Notes under the pieces: generated by a model
Told to the model about the DNA's origin: nothing
The model's input: only the letters and a program-made list of their open reading frames with translations
Databases searched by the model: none
Assembly: GCF_014863585.1 (NCBI RefSeq)
Contig: NZ_CP062253.1
Coordinates: forward strand, 894,501-958,500
Source of the DNA: Pseudomonas gozinkensis
GTDB taxonomy: Bacteria; Pseudomonadota; Gammaproteobacteria; Pseudomonadales; Pseudomonadaceae
Length of the DNA: 64,000 bases
Direction of reading: 5' to 3'
Program-made: the position numbers and the translations under genes
Shown here: piece after piece, positions 34,542 to 46,555 of the stretch
Numbering within the stretch: the first letter of the stretch is position 1
How the letters are laid out: the number at the start of each line of letters is the position of its first letter

Positions 34542-34914
34542 CTAAGTAGCCCTTCGAATTGCTGTGATTAGTTGGGAGTCATGCGAGTCAAACATCAGAT
34601 GAGCCTGTGCTTTTGCACGTGTCACGCCAACGTAGATCAAACTCGCGGCGTCCGCCAGTTGCTTACCGGTCCTATTTCAGGAGCTTGGAAATACGCCGTT
34701 CTCCAAGCCCATCATGAAAGCAGCCTGAAACCCCACCCCCTTCGAGCTGTGGAGCATCATTAGGTTGATCTGGTCGGGATTTTTAGCCTAATTGTCGAAG
34801 ATATCTGCCTTGAAATCTTGCAGCGTATTCCCTTGGGTTACTGCGTCGAAGATTCGCGAGAGTATCGATCTCGTCTGCCAAGCCCAGCTCGCTGGTGGTG
34901 AGATCCTGCGCCAG
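34542..34914 (-). pseudogene. Decayed UvrD/Rep-type helicase C-terminus
   Basis: The minus strand encodes DQINLMMLHSSKGVGFQAAF and MMGLENGVFPSS, then a stop, then LIYVGVTRAKAQAHL, in the order and spacing of UvrD-family motifs V and VI (typically TLHxSKGLEF...GLEEGxFP...LxYVGxTRA). At least two stops break the frame, and the ATPase domain is missing, cut by the integrase gene. It is the leftover of an older helicase gene, possibly from another defence system. Confidence 0.75.
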
Positions 34915-36183
34915 TTATCGCACTGATACCGCTTTTAACCTCGTAGCTCCCTGGGTGGCCGACATAGACAAACTACCCATGCCTGCTCGGTGAATATGCT
35001 CACTCCACCAGTTCATCATTGGTCTTCTGCGTTCAATGTAATCCGCACGATTGTAGGCGCTACGCACCTCATCTTTGTCCACGTGCGCAAGTGCGACCTC
35101 GATCAGCTCCGGGTCCCATCCCTGTTCGTTCAGGATGGTACTGGCCATGGAGCGCATGCCATGGCTCACCAATCGACCTTCAAAACCCATACGCTTCAAG
35201 GCCATATTTGCCGTCTGACTATTGCAGTGAGTTCGTGGGTCTCTGTCGGCTGGGAACACGTACTCTCTGTGTCCGCTGTAAGGCTTGATCGTCTCTATCA
35301 GAGCAAGTGCGTGTTCGGTCAGCGGTATGACGTGAGCGCGTCGCTTCTTCATACGTTCCGCCGGGATCGTCCAGATTTTCTTATCGAGGTCGATGTCAGC
35401 CCAGGACGTCGTGGCGGCTTCCGCAGGGCGGGTCATGGTGTGGAGTTGCCATTCGATCAGGCAGCGGGTTGTTCTCTTTATGCTCGCATTGGCGATGGCG
35501 ACCATTAACTCGGGCAGCTCTTCGGGGCGGAGGGCTGCCATGTTCTGCTTTTTCGGCTTCTTGAAAACGGCCCGAATACCACTGAGCGGGTTGGCGAAGA
35601 TCATTCCCGAGTTCACGCCGTAGGTCATGATCTCGTTAAGTCGTTGGGTCAGTCGCTTCACTGTCTCCAGGCTACCTTTGGCTTCCAAAGGGCGCAGCAG
35701 TTCGATGACCCTCGGGGCATTGATCTGCGAGATAGGTGTTGTTCCCAGTGATGGAAAGACATGCAGTGTGAGCGAGCGCCAGATGTCTTCGGCATAAGCT
35801 TGAGTCACAGAATCCTTTTTCAGTTCAAACCAAGCAGACGCCACGTTCTCGAATGTGTGCTCGGTTGCCTGCCTTTTTGTTTGCTCCAATTCACTACGTT
35901 GTTCTTTCGGGTCGATACCCTGGGCGAGAAGTTCTCTCGCTTCGACCGTCTTCTTCCTGGCTTGAGCGAGTGAGAGTTCTGGGTAGGTACCGAGGCCCAT
36001 ATTGATGCGGTTTTTGGTGATCGGCTGGCGGTAGTTGAAGTTCCATAGCGTAGAGCCATTGACCCTCACGCGCAGCTGTAAGCCGTCTCCATCGCTGAGG
36101 ACGTAGTCCTTGTCTTTCGGCTTTACCGCTTTGAGCTGGCGATCAGAGAGGCGGGTGGCTTGGGCGCACATGAGGTGTTCCAT
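34915..36183 (-). CDS. int: P4-type tyrosine integrase
   Basis: A 422-residue integrase. It has the DUF4102 arm-binding N-terminus (LSDRQLKAVKPKDKDYVLSD, LQLRVRVNGSTLWNF), a core-binding helical domain and the catalytic domain with TRPAEAATTSWADI (Arg), HVIPLT, VSHGMRSMA (His-x-x-Arg) and the terminal IEVALAHVDKDEVRSAYNR with the nucleophile Tyr. The frame is open to 36321, but the extra N-terminus only translates the TTGGAATACC repeats (GIPSGIP), so the start is put at 36183; 36171 is also possible. It sits next to its target, the ssrA 3' end, and reads away from it. Confidence 0.9.
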   Translation of the reverse strand: MEHLMCAQATRLSDRQLKAVKPKDKDYVLSDGDGLQLRVRVNGSTLWNFNYRQPITKNRINMGLGTYPELSLAQARKKTVEARELLAQGIDPKEQRSELEQTKRQATEHTFENVASAWFELKKDSVTQAYAEDIWRSLTLHVFPSLGTTPISQINAPRVIELLRPLEAKGSLETVKRLTQRLNEIMTYGVNSGMIFANPLSGIRAVFKKPKKQNMAALRPEELPELMVAIANASIKRTTRCLIEWQLHTMTRPAEAATTSWADIDLDKKIWTIPAERMKKRRAHVIPLTEHALALIETIKPYSGHREYVFPADRDPRTHCNSQTANMALKRMGFEGRLVSHGMRSMASTILNEQGWDPELIEVALAHVDKDEVRSAYNRADYIERRRPMMNWWSEHIHRAGMGSLSMSATQGATRLKAVSVR

Positions 36184-36193
36184 GACATCAATT

Positions 36194-36243
36194 GGTATTC
36201 CAAAAATTACCACTGAAGGGCTTGGAATACCACTTGGAATACC
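36194..36243. repeat. Three TTGGAATACC repeats, right island end and integrase promoter
   Basis: TTGGAATACC occurs directly at 36222-36231 and 36234-36243 and inverted at 36194-36203. They lie between the integrase start and the ssrA end. They match the left-end repeats in sequence and 12-bp period, so they are likely arm sites, and their place in the integrase promoter suggests autoregulation. Confidence 0.75.
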
Positions 36244-36319
36244 CGATGTCGTAGATTGCGCCGGACGTCTATGGACGCCAGTAGACCCTAAAGCCTTGAT
36301 TTTGCTGGATTTCAGGCAC

Positions 36320-36345
36320 AAAAAAAGACGTCCGTGGACGTCTTT
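36320..36345 (-). terminator. Rho-independent terminator of ssrA, supplied by the island
   Basis: On the minus strand AAAGACGTCC and GGACGTCTTT form a stem with a 2-base gap (36324-36333, 36336-36345) and run into seven T. It lies inside the island, just past the ssrA end, and so replaces the original terminator. Confidence 0.85.
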
Positions 36346-36356
36346 AGATGATGAAG

Positions 36357-36746
36357 TGGTGGAGCCGGGGGGATTTGAACCCCCGTCCGCCAGTACTCCG
36401 CTGTCGGTACTACATGCGTAGCCGTGTCTATTAAGTTAACCCTCAGCGACCCGACGGGCAGGGTGCTTTGGGCGAGTTGTGTAAGTTTTAGCCGCTTCGT
36501 CCACAACGTACTGCACGGCGATTCTGTTCTATATGACAATCATTTTGGGTTTACAGACATCCCCTGATGATTGCTGGACCCGAAGGTACCAGGAGTGCAT
36601 GTCAGCTGCAATTAAGCAGCGAGAGCAGCACCGTATTGGTCGTCATTGGCAACTATAAGAAGTTGCAACAGTGGATTTACGACTTCTGTTACCAAGTCGG
36701 CATGCACCTAGAGTTTCGCAACCGGCGTCGAATCCTAAACGGCCCC
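36357..36746 (-). ncRNA. ssrA: Transfer-messenger RNA (tmRNA)
   Basis: A 390-base tmRNA. The 5' end GGGGCCG (36746) pairs with the 3' CGGCTCC before an encoded CCACCA (3' end 36357), and GGTTCAAATCC forms the T-arm. The tag frame (36650-36612) reads ANDDQYGAALAA then stop, a Pseudomonas-like degradation tag ending in LAA-type alanines. tmRNA with SmpB rescues stalled ribosomes and tags the product for proteolysis. The island is integrated in the 3' end but keeps the gene whole. Confidence 0.95.
36358..36380. repeat. attR core within ssrA 3' end
   Basis: These bases at the tmRNA 3' end are the counterpart of the imperfect copy at 2933-2954. Integration at a tmRNA or tRNA 3' end is typical for P4-type integrases. 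The exact crossover cannot be fixed. Confidence 0.55.
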
Positions 36747-36810
36747 GAGCCTGGTGCTCTGTGTATCTTGTGAGCAACAAGCCTGCGCAGTGTACGCCAA
36801 ACGGCTCACA

Positions 36811-36832
36811 AGGCCAACCCGAAGGTTGGCCT
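36811..36832 (-). terminator. Hairpin with UUCG loop after the small secreted protein gene
   Basis: AGGCCAACC and GGTTGGCCT arms flank a TTCG loop on the minus strand. It lies 10 bp past the stop of the gene at 36842-37120. The T run is weak. Confidence 0.65.
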
Positions 36833-36841
36833 GAGCTTCGA

Positions 36842-37120
36842 TCAGTTGTTGGTTCCGCTGGTTTTGCGGATTTCCAGAATGGTTTGCTGGGTTTCAGCCA
36901 CGCATTCGTCGATCTTGCCCTGGGCCTTGAGTGCCTGGGCCTTCTGCACACTGGCTTCTACCCGTTGATTCAGGTCGGGTGAGGCCATTGCCTGCGCCTT
37001 GGCGTTGTTGATGGTTTGCAGATTGGCATCGCACAGATCGGCGGGCTTGTCGGCGGCGAATGAAGCAGACGCCATCATCGAGGCAGTAACGAACAGACCT
37101 AACAGTACAGAACGTTTCAT
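36842..37120 (-). CDS. Small periplasmic protein, unknown function
   Basis: A 92-residue protein that begins with a signal peptide (MKRSVLLGLFVTASMMASAS, cleavage likely after ASFA), leaving a mature helical protein of about 70 residues with two Cys (LCDANL and DECVAE) that may form a disulphide. The start at 37120 has GGAG eight bases upstream. No known function. It is a separate unit between ssrA and the dld gene, flanked by hairpins on both sides. Confidence 0.8.
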   Translation of the reverse strand: MKRSVLLGLFVTASMMASASFAADKPADLCDANLQTINNAKAQAMASPDLNQRVEASVQKAQALKAQGKIDECVAETQQTILEIRKTSGTNN

Positions 37121-37187
37121 ATGAATCTCCTTGAACTGAGGGATCCAGACTTCGCTGGCCGTCAGGACGGGCAACCGAATGGAGGAC

Positions 37188-37210
37188 AAGCCCCGATTGT
37201 TCGGGGCCTG
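37188..37210 (-). terminator. Hairpin after the lactate operon
   Basis: GCCCCGA/TCGGGGC arms lie 41 bp past the dld stop codon, in the position of the operon terminator. There is no strong T run. Confidence 0.55.
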
Positions 37211-37250
37211 TTCTGTGGACTGCGGTCGCTCGCAAGGGTTCTATTTTTCT

Positions 37251-40069
<2,819 letters not shown>

Positions 40070-40073
<4 letters not shown>

Positions 40074-40744
40074 TGGTCCTCCAGGATCAATACCACCAGG
40101 TCTTTCGGGCCGTGGGCGCCGTAGGCCAGGACTTGTTCGATGTCGGCGGTCTTCGACGGGCCGGACACCAGCAGCGCGTTGGTCGGCATGCCTTGCGCCC
40201 ACTCGAATTCCTGCTGCACCTGATAGAAGTTATCGCGGATCTGGCTGGCCTTGAGCAGGGCGAAATGCACCGGCGGCACCAGGCTCATCAGCCGTGGTTC
40301 TTCGCGGGTCGGCCAGAGAATCAGGCTGCCGGTAGCAGCGATGGCACCGAGGGTGCCGGTCAGGCTGGCCGGGGTGTCGTTGAACAGCTCGGCTTTCCAC
40401 TCTTCCATCGGGCGGTCGTAGGATTTTAGTGCCGGCAGATCAGGATTGTTCGCCCAGTGTTGTGTGATGCGCTGCCCGTGAGGCGTAGTCGGTGCAATCA
40501 GCAAGCTCGGCAACTGACGGTCGCGCAGTAATTGCGCCAGCAGCCCCGGCCATGCATCAGCGGACGTCAGATGGATTTCGGTGTGCACCGCTTCCATCAG
40601 TTTGCGCAGTTGCGGAATCCGTTGTTCGGCGCTGTAGGTGTAAGGCTGGGTCACCAGATCGACGTCAAAGTTGTCGGCAATCGGTGTGGTGCCGGTCAGG
40701 CTTTTCCTTAACTTGCCGAGGATGTTTTGCTTGGCGCTCATCAA
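40070..40744 (-). CDS. lutC: Lactate utilization protein C
   Basis: A 224-residue LUD-domain protein. The C-terminal half has the LUD pattern: SLTGTLGAIAATGSLILWPT and the MSLVPPVHFALLKASQI strand, then MPTNALLVSGPSKTADIEQVL. With LutA and LutB it forms the iron-sulfur L-lactate dehydrogenase complex. It starts within the lutB stop region (4-bp overlap) and its own stop overlaps dld. Confidence 0.92.
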
Positions 40745-42195
40745 CGGTCTCCTTGTTTGGCCAGGTGTTCGCGAGCCATGTCATGCAATGAGCGGGCGGC
40801 GGGTTTGGGCGCGCTGTGATTCTGCGTCCACGGGCCGACGTTGTTCGGCGCCAGGGCGCGCAGGCGTGTGGCGAAAAACGCAAACAGTCGATACAAAGTC
40901 GGCGAGCTGTTGAGCTTCGCCCAGGCGTTCCAGATGAAGCGTTCCTTGCGCGAATATTTGCTGCCCTGGCCGCGCATCACTTGATGTGGCGAGTCCGGAG
41001 CTTTGACGTTCTCTTCGCGTAGGCGGCGCAGCAGTGCGGGAATAGGAATTTTTACCGGGCACACTTCACCGCAGGCGCCGCACAAAGAAGACGCACTCGG
41101 GTGATCCGGGACTTTCGCCAAGCCAACCATGTGCGGGGTGATGATTTTGCCGATCGGGCCGGGGTAAACCTCGCCGTAGGTATGGCCGCCGACGCGGGTG
41201 TAGACCGGGCAATGATTCATGCAGGCGCCGCAGCGGATGCAGTTCAACGTCTGGCGCAGTTCGCTGTCGGCGAAGGCCTGGCTGCGACCGTTGTCGAGCA
41301 GCACCAGATGCACTTCCTGCGGGCCGTCGAGCTCATGTTCCTTGCGCGGGCCGGAGATCATGTTGACGTAGGTGGTGATCGGAATGCCCAGCGCCGAGCG
41401 GGTCAGCAATGACAGCAGCGGCACCACGTCACGCAGGTTTTCCACGACTTTTTCGATGCCGGTGACGGCGATGTGCACCGGTGGCACGGTGGTGGTCATG
41501 CGGCCGTTGCCTTCGTTTTCCACCAGCAGCAGGGTGCCGGTTTCGGCCACGGCGAAGTTGACACCGGAGACGCCGATGTCCGCTTCGAAGAATTTCTGCC
41601 GCAGGACCCTGCGACCGATCTGAATGAGTTGGTCAACGTCCTTGGTGTATTCCACGCCAAGTTTGTCGTGGAACAAGGACGCGACCTGACCGGCATTCTT
41701 GTGGATTGCCGGCATGATTATGTGTGAAGGCTTCTCGTGGTCGAGCTGGACGATGTACTCCCCCATGTCGGACTCCAGACATTCAATGTCCCGAGCCTCG
41801 AGGAAATGGTTCATCTCCATCTCTTCGCTGACCATCGATTTGCCCTTGATCACTTGCCGCGCCTCGTGAGCGCGGATGATCGAAAGGACGATGCCATTGG
41901 CCTCGTCCACCGTTTCCGCCCAGTGTACTGTCACACCGTTGCGGGTCAGGTTCTGTTCCAGTTGCTCGAGCAGGTCGGGCAACTTGGAGAGCGCGCGGGC
42001 ACGGATTGCATTGCCCAGTTCACGCAGGTGTTCTCTTTCGTGGGCATCGCTGAAAGCCGCTGCCCGCTTGGTCATCAGTGAATCCATCGCGGTGCGGAAG
42101 TTGTTCCGTAACTGCGAGTCGCCCAGGGCGTTGTGTGCCCGGGTGCGGAAATCTTCTTCTACGGCAACCGTAGGAATAATCGTGGAAGTGCTCAT
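40741..42195 (-). CDS. lutB: Lactate utilization iron-sulfur protein B
   Basis: A 484-residue protein. The N-terminal LUD domain covers roughly residues 60-290 (FAVAETGTLLLVENEGN). Two 4Fe-4S clusters follow: CIRCGACMNHCPVY (about 317) and LCGACGEVCPVKIP (about 367). The C-terminal helical part is usual for LutB/YkgF. It forms the electron-transfer subunit of the LutABC L-lactate oxidising complex. Start and stop overlap lutA and lutC by 4 bp each. Confidence 0.93.
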   Translation of the reverse strand: MSTSTIIPTVAVEEDFRTRAHNALGDSQLRNNFRTAMDSLMTKRAAAFSDAHEREHLRELGNAIRARALSKLPDLLEQLEQNLTRNGVTVHWAETVDEANGIVLSIIRAHEARQVIKGKSMVSEEMEMNHFLEARDIECLESDMGEYIVQLDHEKPSHIIMPAIHKNAGQVASLFHDKLGVEYTKDVDQLIQIGRRVLRQKFFEADIGVSGVNFAVAETGTLLLVENEGNGRMTTTVPPVHIAVTGIEKVVENLRDVVPLLSLLTRSALGIPITTYVNMISGPRKEHELDGPQEVHLVLLDNGRSQAFADSELRQTLNCIRCGACMNHCPVYTRVGGHTYGEVYPGPIGKIITPHMVGLAKVPDHPSASSLCGACGEVCPVKIPIPALLRRLREENVKAPDSPHQVMRGQGSKYSRKERFIWNAWAKLNSSPTLYRLFAFFATRLRALAPNNVGPWTQNHSAPKPAARSLHDMAREHLAKQGDR

Positions 42196-43016
42196 CGCGC
42201 ACCTCCGGTTCGTTGCCAGAGGAAGCTCGCCAGGTGTTGCCCGCGCAGCGCTTCCTTCTGTTTTTCCAGCGAGCCGTTGATGTTCATCAAGCAGCCGCAG
42301 TCGGCACTGAGTACCTGATGCGCGCCGGATTCCTTCAATGCCCGGGTCTTGTCAGCCACCATCGCGCCGGAAATGTCTGGCATACGGACGCTGAATGTCC
42401 CACCGAAGCCACAGCATTCGCTTTCATGGTCGTGATTGACCCGTTCCACGTTGCTCAACTGCGCCAACAACTCGCGGCCGTGCAGGTGGGTGTTCATTTC
42501 CCGTCGCGCCGAACACGAGGTGTGCAGCGCCACTTTTACCGGCTCGCCGCTGTCCTTGAGCTGCACCTTGCAGACGAACAGCAGAAACTCGGCCAATTCA
42601 TAGGTGCGGGCCGCAAGGGCCTGTACCTGTTTCAACGTCTCCGGCTCGTCCTTGAACAAGTCGGCGTAATGCTCGCGGATCATCCCGGCGCACGAACCCG
42701 ACGGCACCACCACCGGATAATCCCCGGCAAACAGCGCCAGTTGCGAGCGCGCCACCGTCCGTGCCTGCTCGGTGTAACCCGAGGTGTAGGCCGGTTGTCC
42801 GCAGCAGCTCTGCCCTTGCGGGTAGTCGACCCGGATGCCTTCGCGTTCCAGCAAGTGGATCGCGTCCATCCCGGCTTCCGGGTAGAACAGGTCGACCACG
42901 CAGGTGCCGAACAGGTAGACCCGCGACGGTTTCTCGCTGGGGTATTGCCGGGGTTCGGGCAGTGGCGGTGCGACGCGAGTGGCGTTGGGCACAGCGTTGT
43001 AAAAAAGCTCGCTCAT
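42192..43016 (-). CDS. lutA: Lactate utilization protein A
   Basis: A 274-residue protein with the two CCG (DUF3483-type) domains of LutA/YkgE: VYLFGTCVVDLFYPEAG and QSCCGQPAYTSG (about 73) in the first, HTSCSARREMNTH and ECCGFGGTFSVR (about 200) in the second. The start at 43016 (MSELFYN) has GGAGA eight bases upstream; the frame extends further up without homology. A 162-bp gap separates it from lldP, so a second promoter is possible. Confidence 0.92.
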   Translation of the reverse strand: MSELFYNAVPNATRVAPPLPEPRQYPSEKPSRVYLFGTCVVDLFYPEAGMDAIHLLEREGIRVDYPQGQSCCGQPAYTSGYTEQARTVARSQLALFAGDYPVVVPSGSCAGMIREHYADLFKDEPETLKQVQALAARTYELAEFLLFVCKVQLKDSGEPVKVALHTSCSARREMNTHLHGRELLAQLSNVERVNHDHESECCGFGGTFSVRMPDISGAMVADKTRALKESGAHQVLSADCGCLMNINGSLEKQKEALRGQHLASFLWQRTGGAR

Positions 43017-43178
43017 CAGGCGTGTCTCCGGGTGGGCCCGGTTATCCGTCTGTTGAGGCTGCCGAATATAGAGCGCGTTGCTTTCAGCAGCCTTACAGAC
43101 CGGGTTGTGAATTGCTGACGCCGGAATCACAAACCAGCGTCGGTTATTTCAATGTCGCTTGTAGTCTTCTTCTAGGTA

Positions 43179-44873
43179 TCAGTGCACCAGCATGCCGGTG
43201 AACCAGTAGGCCTGGGCCAAAGTGATCAGGCCGACAATCGTTGCAAAGAATAGGCTGTGCTTGAGGGTGAAGCGGAACAGATCGGATTCCTTGCCCACCA
43301 GGCCGGTTGCTGCGCAGGCCACGGCGATCGATTGCGGCGAGATCATCTTGCCGGTCACGCCGCCGCTGGTATTGGCCGCCACCAGCAAGGTGTCGTTGAC
43401 CCCGATCTGGTGTGCGGTGGTCGCTTGCAGCGAACTGAACAGGGCGTTGGACGAGGTATCGGAACCGGTCAGGAACACGCCGAGCCAGCCGAGGAACGGC
43501 GAGAAGAACGGGAACGCCGCGCCGGTTGCTGCCAGTACCAGAGCCATGGTCGAGGACATGCCGGAATAGTTGGTGACGAAGGCAAACGCCAGCACCATGC
43601 CGATCGACAGGATCGGCCAGCGCAGTTCGTAGAAGGTCTCCTTCAAAGTGGTCAGACCAGTTTTGAAATTGATCTTCATCACCAGCATCGAGATCAGCGC
43701 GGAGAAGAAAATCGCCGTGCCGGTCGCGGAAATCGGATCGAGTTTGAACACGGCCGGAATCGCGGTCGGGGCGGCAACGATCGGTGCGGTTTTGATCACC
43801 AGTTGATCAAGGTGCGGAATCGCGAAGTTGAACACCCAGGCGTACATCGAACCGCCGGCGGCGAACATGGCCTTGAAGGGCTTGAGGGTCCAGATGGTCA
43901 CCAGCACGGTGAGGATCAGGAACGGCGACCACGCCTTGAAAATTTCCCCGAGACTGTAAGGCGAAGCGACGGTGGTGCGCTTCTGGCCGAAACCGCCGAC
44001 GCTGGCAGTCACCACCGAAGCGGAAACGGCACCGGCAATGTGCTGGCCGGCGGCACGTTTCGGCTGCCAGACCTTCAGGAACAGGGTCAGCGAAATCAGG
44101 CTGGCCAGGGCCGACGTGATGTCCGGCAGTTCCGGGCCAATGAAGTTCGACGTGAAGTATTGGGTCACGGCGAAGCTCAAACCTGCGACCAGCGCCGCTG
44201 GCCAGGTTTCACGCACGCCGCGCAGGCCGTCCATCATGAACACCAGCCAGAACGGCACGAACAGCGACAGCAGTGGCAGTTGGCGACCGGTCATGGCGCC
44301 GATCTTGAACGCGTCGATGCCGGTGACTTGCCCGGCCACAATGATCGGAATCCCCAGCGCGCCGAACGCCACCGGCGCGGTGTTGGCAATCAGGCACAGA
44401 CCGGCGGCGTACAGCGGGTTGAAGCCGAGTCCCACCAGTAGCGCAGCGGTAATCGCCACTGGCGCGCCGAAACCGGCGGCACCTTCGAGGAATGCACCGA
44501 AGCAGAAACCGATCAGCAGCACCTGCAGACGCTGGTCGTCGGTGATGGACAGCACCGAGCTGCGGATGACCTCGAACTGACCGCTCTTGACCGTCAGTTT
44601 GTACAGGAACACCGCCGCCACAATGATCCAGGCAATCGGCCACAGACCATAGGCGAAACCATATCCGGCGGCGGCGATTGCCATGTCGACCGGCATCTGG
44701 AACGCGAAGATCGCCACGGCGATGGCCAGGGCGAGCGTGATGCTGCCGGCCACATGACCTTTGAGGCGGAACACCGCCAGGGCGAGGAAGAAGAAAACGA
44801 TGGGGATGACGGCCGCGAGTGCGGACACGCCGAGACTGCCGAGCGGGCTGTAGAGCTGTTGCCAGGTTTGCAT
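43179..44873 (-). CDS. lldP: L-lactate permease
   Basis: A 564-residue LctP-family permease with 12 or more hydrophobic segments. Recognisable stretches are [20 protein letters not shown] near residue 80, [19 protein letters not shown] near 127 and [13 protein letters not shown] with [19 protein letters not shown] near 475-510. It imports lactate (D or L) with protons. It is the first gene of the lactate operon, directly after the operator for the GntR regulator that is read the other way. Confidence 0.93.
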   Translation of the reverse strand: MQTWQQLYSPLGSLGVSALAAVIPIVFFFLALAVFRLKGHVAGSITLALAIAVAIFAFQMPVDMAIAAAGYGFAYGLWPIAWIIVAAVFLYKLTVKSGQFEVIRSSVLSITDDQRLQVLLIGFCFGAFLEGAAGFGAPVAITAALLVGLGFNPLYAAGLCLIANTAPVAFGALGIPIIVAGQVTGIDAFKIGAMTGRQLPLLSLFVPFWLVFMMDGLRGVRETWPAALVAGLSFAVTQYFTSNFIGPELPDITSALASLISLTLFLKVWQPKRAAGQHIAGAVSASVVTASVGGFGQKRTTVASPYSLGEIFKAWSPFLILTVLVTIWTLKPFKAMFAAGGSMYAWVFNFAIPHLDQLVIKTAPIVAAPTAIPAVFKLDPISATGTAIFFSALISMLVMKINFKTGLTTLKETFYELRWPILSIGMVLAFAFVTNYSGMSSTMALVLAATGAAFPFFSPFLGWLGVFLTGSDTSSNALFSSLQATTAHQIGVNDTLLVAANTSGGVTGKMISPQSIAVACAATGLVGKESDLFRFTLKHSLFFATIVGLITLAQAYWFTGMLVH

Positions 44874-44924
44874 ATGGGGTGGCCCCTAATTGTTGTTGGT
44901 CAGGCACTGTCAGCGTTCTTGGTT

Positions 44925-44941
44925 AATTGGTAAGACCAATT
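44925..44941. promoter_or_regulatory. LldR operator in the lldR-lldP intergenic region
   Basis: AATTGGTAAGACCAATT is a perfect 7-bp palindrome around AAG. It matches the ATTGGTNNNACCAAT consensus known for FadR-subfamily regulators such as PdhR and LldR. It lies 52 bp before the lldP start and about 190 bp before lldR, so LldR would repress lldP without lactate. No second copy is seen in the 262-bp gap. Confidence 0.8.
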
Positions 44942-45135
44942 TACAATCGCTGTTGGCTAGGGTAAAAGCCTTGATATCGGTGTGTCAATTTGCCGCCCTA
45001 AAACTTTTGTCGAACAACCGGACGGCGGGTCGGATTGCACCGGTTGAATTGGCGTCATCTGGCAGGTGTCGGCGCAGCGTCGATAGGCCAGAATAGAGAG
45101 CCCGGCGAGCGGTCGGGATGGTGGAGAGTTGAGTG

Positions 45136-45903
45136 ATGGGGTTTGATCAGATACGTCAGCGCCGTTTGTCTGACGACATTGTCGAGCGGCTGGAAGGGAT
45201 GATCCTCGAGGGCACGCTGAAGTCCGGCGAGCGTCTGCCGGCCGAGCGGGCACTGGCGGAACAGTTCGGCGTTTCCCGGCCCTCGTTGCGCGAGGCGATT
45301 CAGAAACTGGCGGCCAAGGGTTTGCTGGTCAGCAAGCAGGGCGGCGGCAACTATGTCGTGGAAAGTCTCGGTTCGACGTTCAGCGATCCGCTGCTGCAAT
45401 TGCTGGAAAGCAATCCCGAGGCGCAGCGCGATCTGCTGGAATTTCGCCACACGCTGGAGGCATCGTGTGCCTATTACGCAGCATTGCGCGCCACAGATGT
45501 GGATCGGGAACGGCTGACGGCTGCGTTTGAAGAGTTACAGGATTGCTATTCGCGTCACGATGAAGTGAGCCGGGCGGAAGAGGGTGCGGCGGATGCGAAA
45601 TTCCACCTGGCGATTGCCGAAGCCAGTCACAACGCAGTGTTGCTGCACACCATTCGCGGCTTGTTCGATCTGCTCAAGCGTAACGTGGTGACCAACATCG
45701 GTGGCATGTACAAGCAACGCACGGAAACCCGCGACATGCTGATCACACAGCATCGGGAATTGTATCTGGCGATTATCGAGGGGCGCGCGGAACAGGCGCG
45801 TGAGGTGTCCAGCCGACACATTCTGTATGTGCAGGAAGTGCTGGAAGAGGTGCGTCAGGAAGTACAGCGCATGGCTCGGGCCGAGCGACGCAAAGGGATG
45901 TAG
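45136..45903 (+). CDS. lldR: GntR/FadR-family regulator of lactate use
   Basis: A 255-residue regulator. The winged helix at about 7-75 has LPAERALAEQFGVSRPSLREAIQKL, and the FCD effector domain from about 95 has LEFRHTLEASCAYYAALR and the metal-binding His residues of FHLAIAEASHN and TQHRELYLAI. It is divergent from lldP, as is usual. The GTG at 45133 is in frame; ATG 45136 with GGAG upstream is preferred. Confidence 0.88.
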   Translation: MGFDQIRQRRLSDDIVERLEGMILEGTLKSGERLPAERALAEQFGVSRPSLREAIQKLAAKGLLVSKQGGGNYVVESLGSTFSDPLLQLLESNPEAQRDLLEFRHTLEASCAYYAALRATDVDRERLTAAFEELQDCYSRHDEVSRAEEGAADAKFHLAIAEASHNAVLLHTIRGLFDLLKRNVVTNIGGMYKQRTETRDMLITQHRELYLAIIEGRAEQAREVSSRHILYVQEVLEEVRQEVQRMARAERRKGM

Positions 45904-45905
45904 GC

Positions 45906-45940
45906 ATGACCGTTCCCGTGCCGAACGCGGGAACGGTCAT
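45906..45940. terminator. Convergent terminator between lldR and smpB
   Basis: ATGACCGTTCCCG and CGGGAACGGTCAT form a perfect 13-bp stem with a 9-base loop, three bases past the lldR stop and 13 bp from the smpB stop. It can serve both genes. Confidence 0.75.
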
Positions 45941-45953
45941 TCAGGCAGAGGAA

Positions 45954-46436
45954 TCAGTCTTCCTTGCCCTTGTTGCGCACCGCACGCTGCAACTCGCGAC
46001 CGGCGTCGCGTTCGCGTTCGGTATCACGCTTGTCGTATTCCTTCTTGCCCTTGCCCAGCGCGATCTCGCACTTGACCATGTGCTTGCTCCAGTACCAGGA
46101 CAGGCACACGCAGGCGTAACCCTTCTGCTGCACGGCGGCGGCGAGCTTGTCCAGCTCGCGGCGGTTGAGCAGCAGCTTGCGGGTACGCACCGGGTCGGCA
46201 ATGACGTGGGTGCTGGCGGTCATCAGAGGCGTGATGTGGCTGCCGAGCAACCAGGCTTCGCCATCCTTGAGCAACACGTAACTGTCGACCAGTTGCAGTT
46301 TGCTTGCCCGCAGACTTTTTACTTCCCAGCCGGCCAGGACCAGACCAGCCTCGAACTTGTGCTCGATGAAGTAATCGTGTCGCGCCTTTTTGTTTTGCGC
46401 GATGGTCCCTGTTGGGTGTTTCTTCTGTTTAGCCAT
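45954..46436 (-). CDS. smpB: SsrA-binding protein SmpB
   Basis: A 160-residue SmpB. Diagnostic parts are [20 protein letters not shown] at residues 15-34, [26 protein letters not shown] and the C-terminal [19 protein letters not shown] tail that enters the ribosomal mRNA channel. It binds tmRNA (ssrA at 36357-36746, 9 kb away) and delivers it to stalled ribosomes. It is divergent from the transporter gene. Confidence 0.96.
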   Translation of the reverse strand: MAKQKKHPTGTIAQNKKARHDYFIEHKFEAGLVLAGWEVKSLRASKLQLVDSYVLLKDGEAWLLGSHITPLMTASTHVIADPVRTRKLLLNRRELDKLAAAVQQKGYACVCLSWYWSKHMVKCEIALGKGKKEYDKRDTERERDAGRELQRAVRNKGKED

Positions 46437-46555
46437 AGGGGCGGCATTATATGGAGATAAACGGCTGTCGGCTACGGTGATGCTGCGTGCTTGAGCAGGT
46501 TGAGTGAATCCCGGACAATGCGGCCTCTTTTTCTAACGCTTGGGCGTGATAAACG

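Noticed and set aside
36357..36392. A tRNA gene at the island end
   Set aside because: The T-arm and CCA end belong to tmRNA, as shown by the tag frame and the matching 5' end at 36746.
43257..44441. 394-codon plus-strand ORF opposite lldP
   Set aside because: Low-complexity His/Gly/Arg-rich translation, typical of the antisense of a membrane protein gene.
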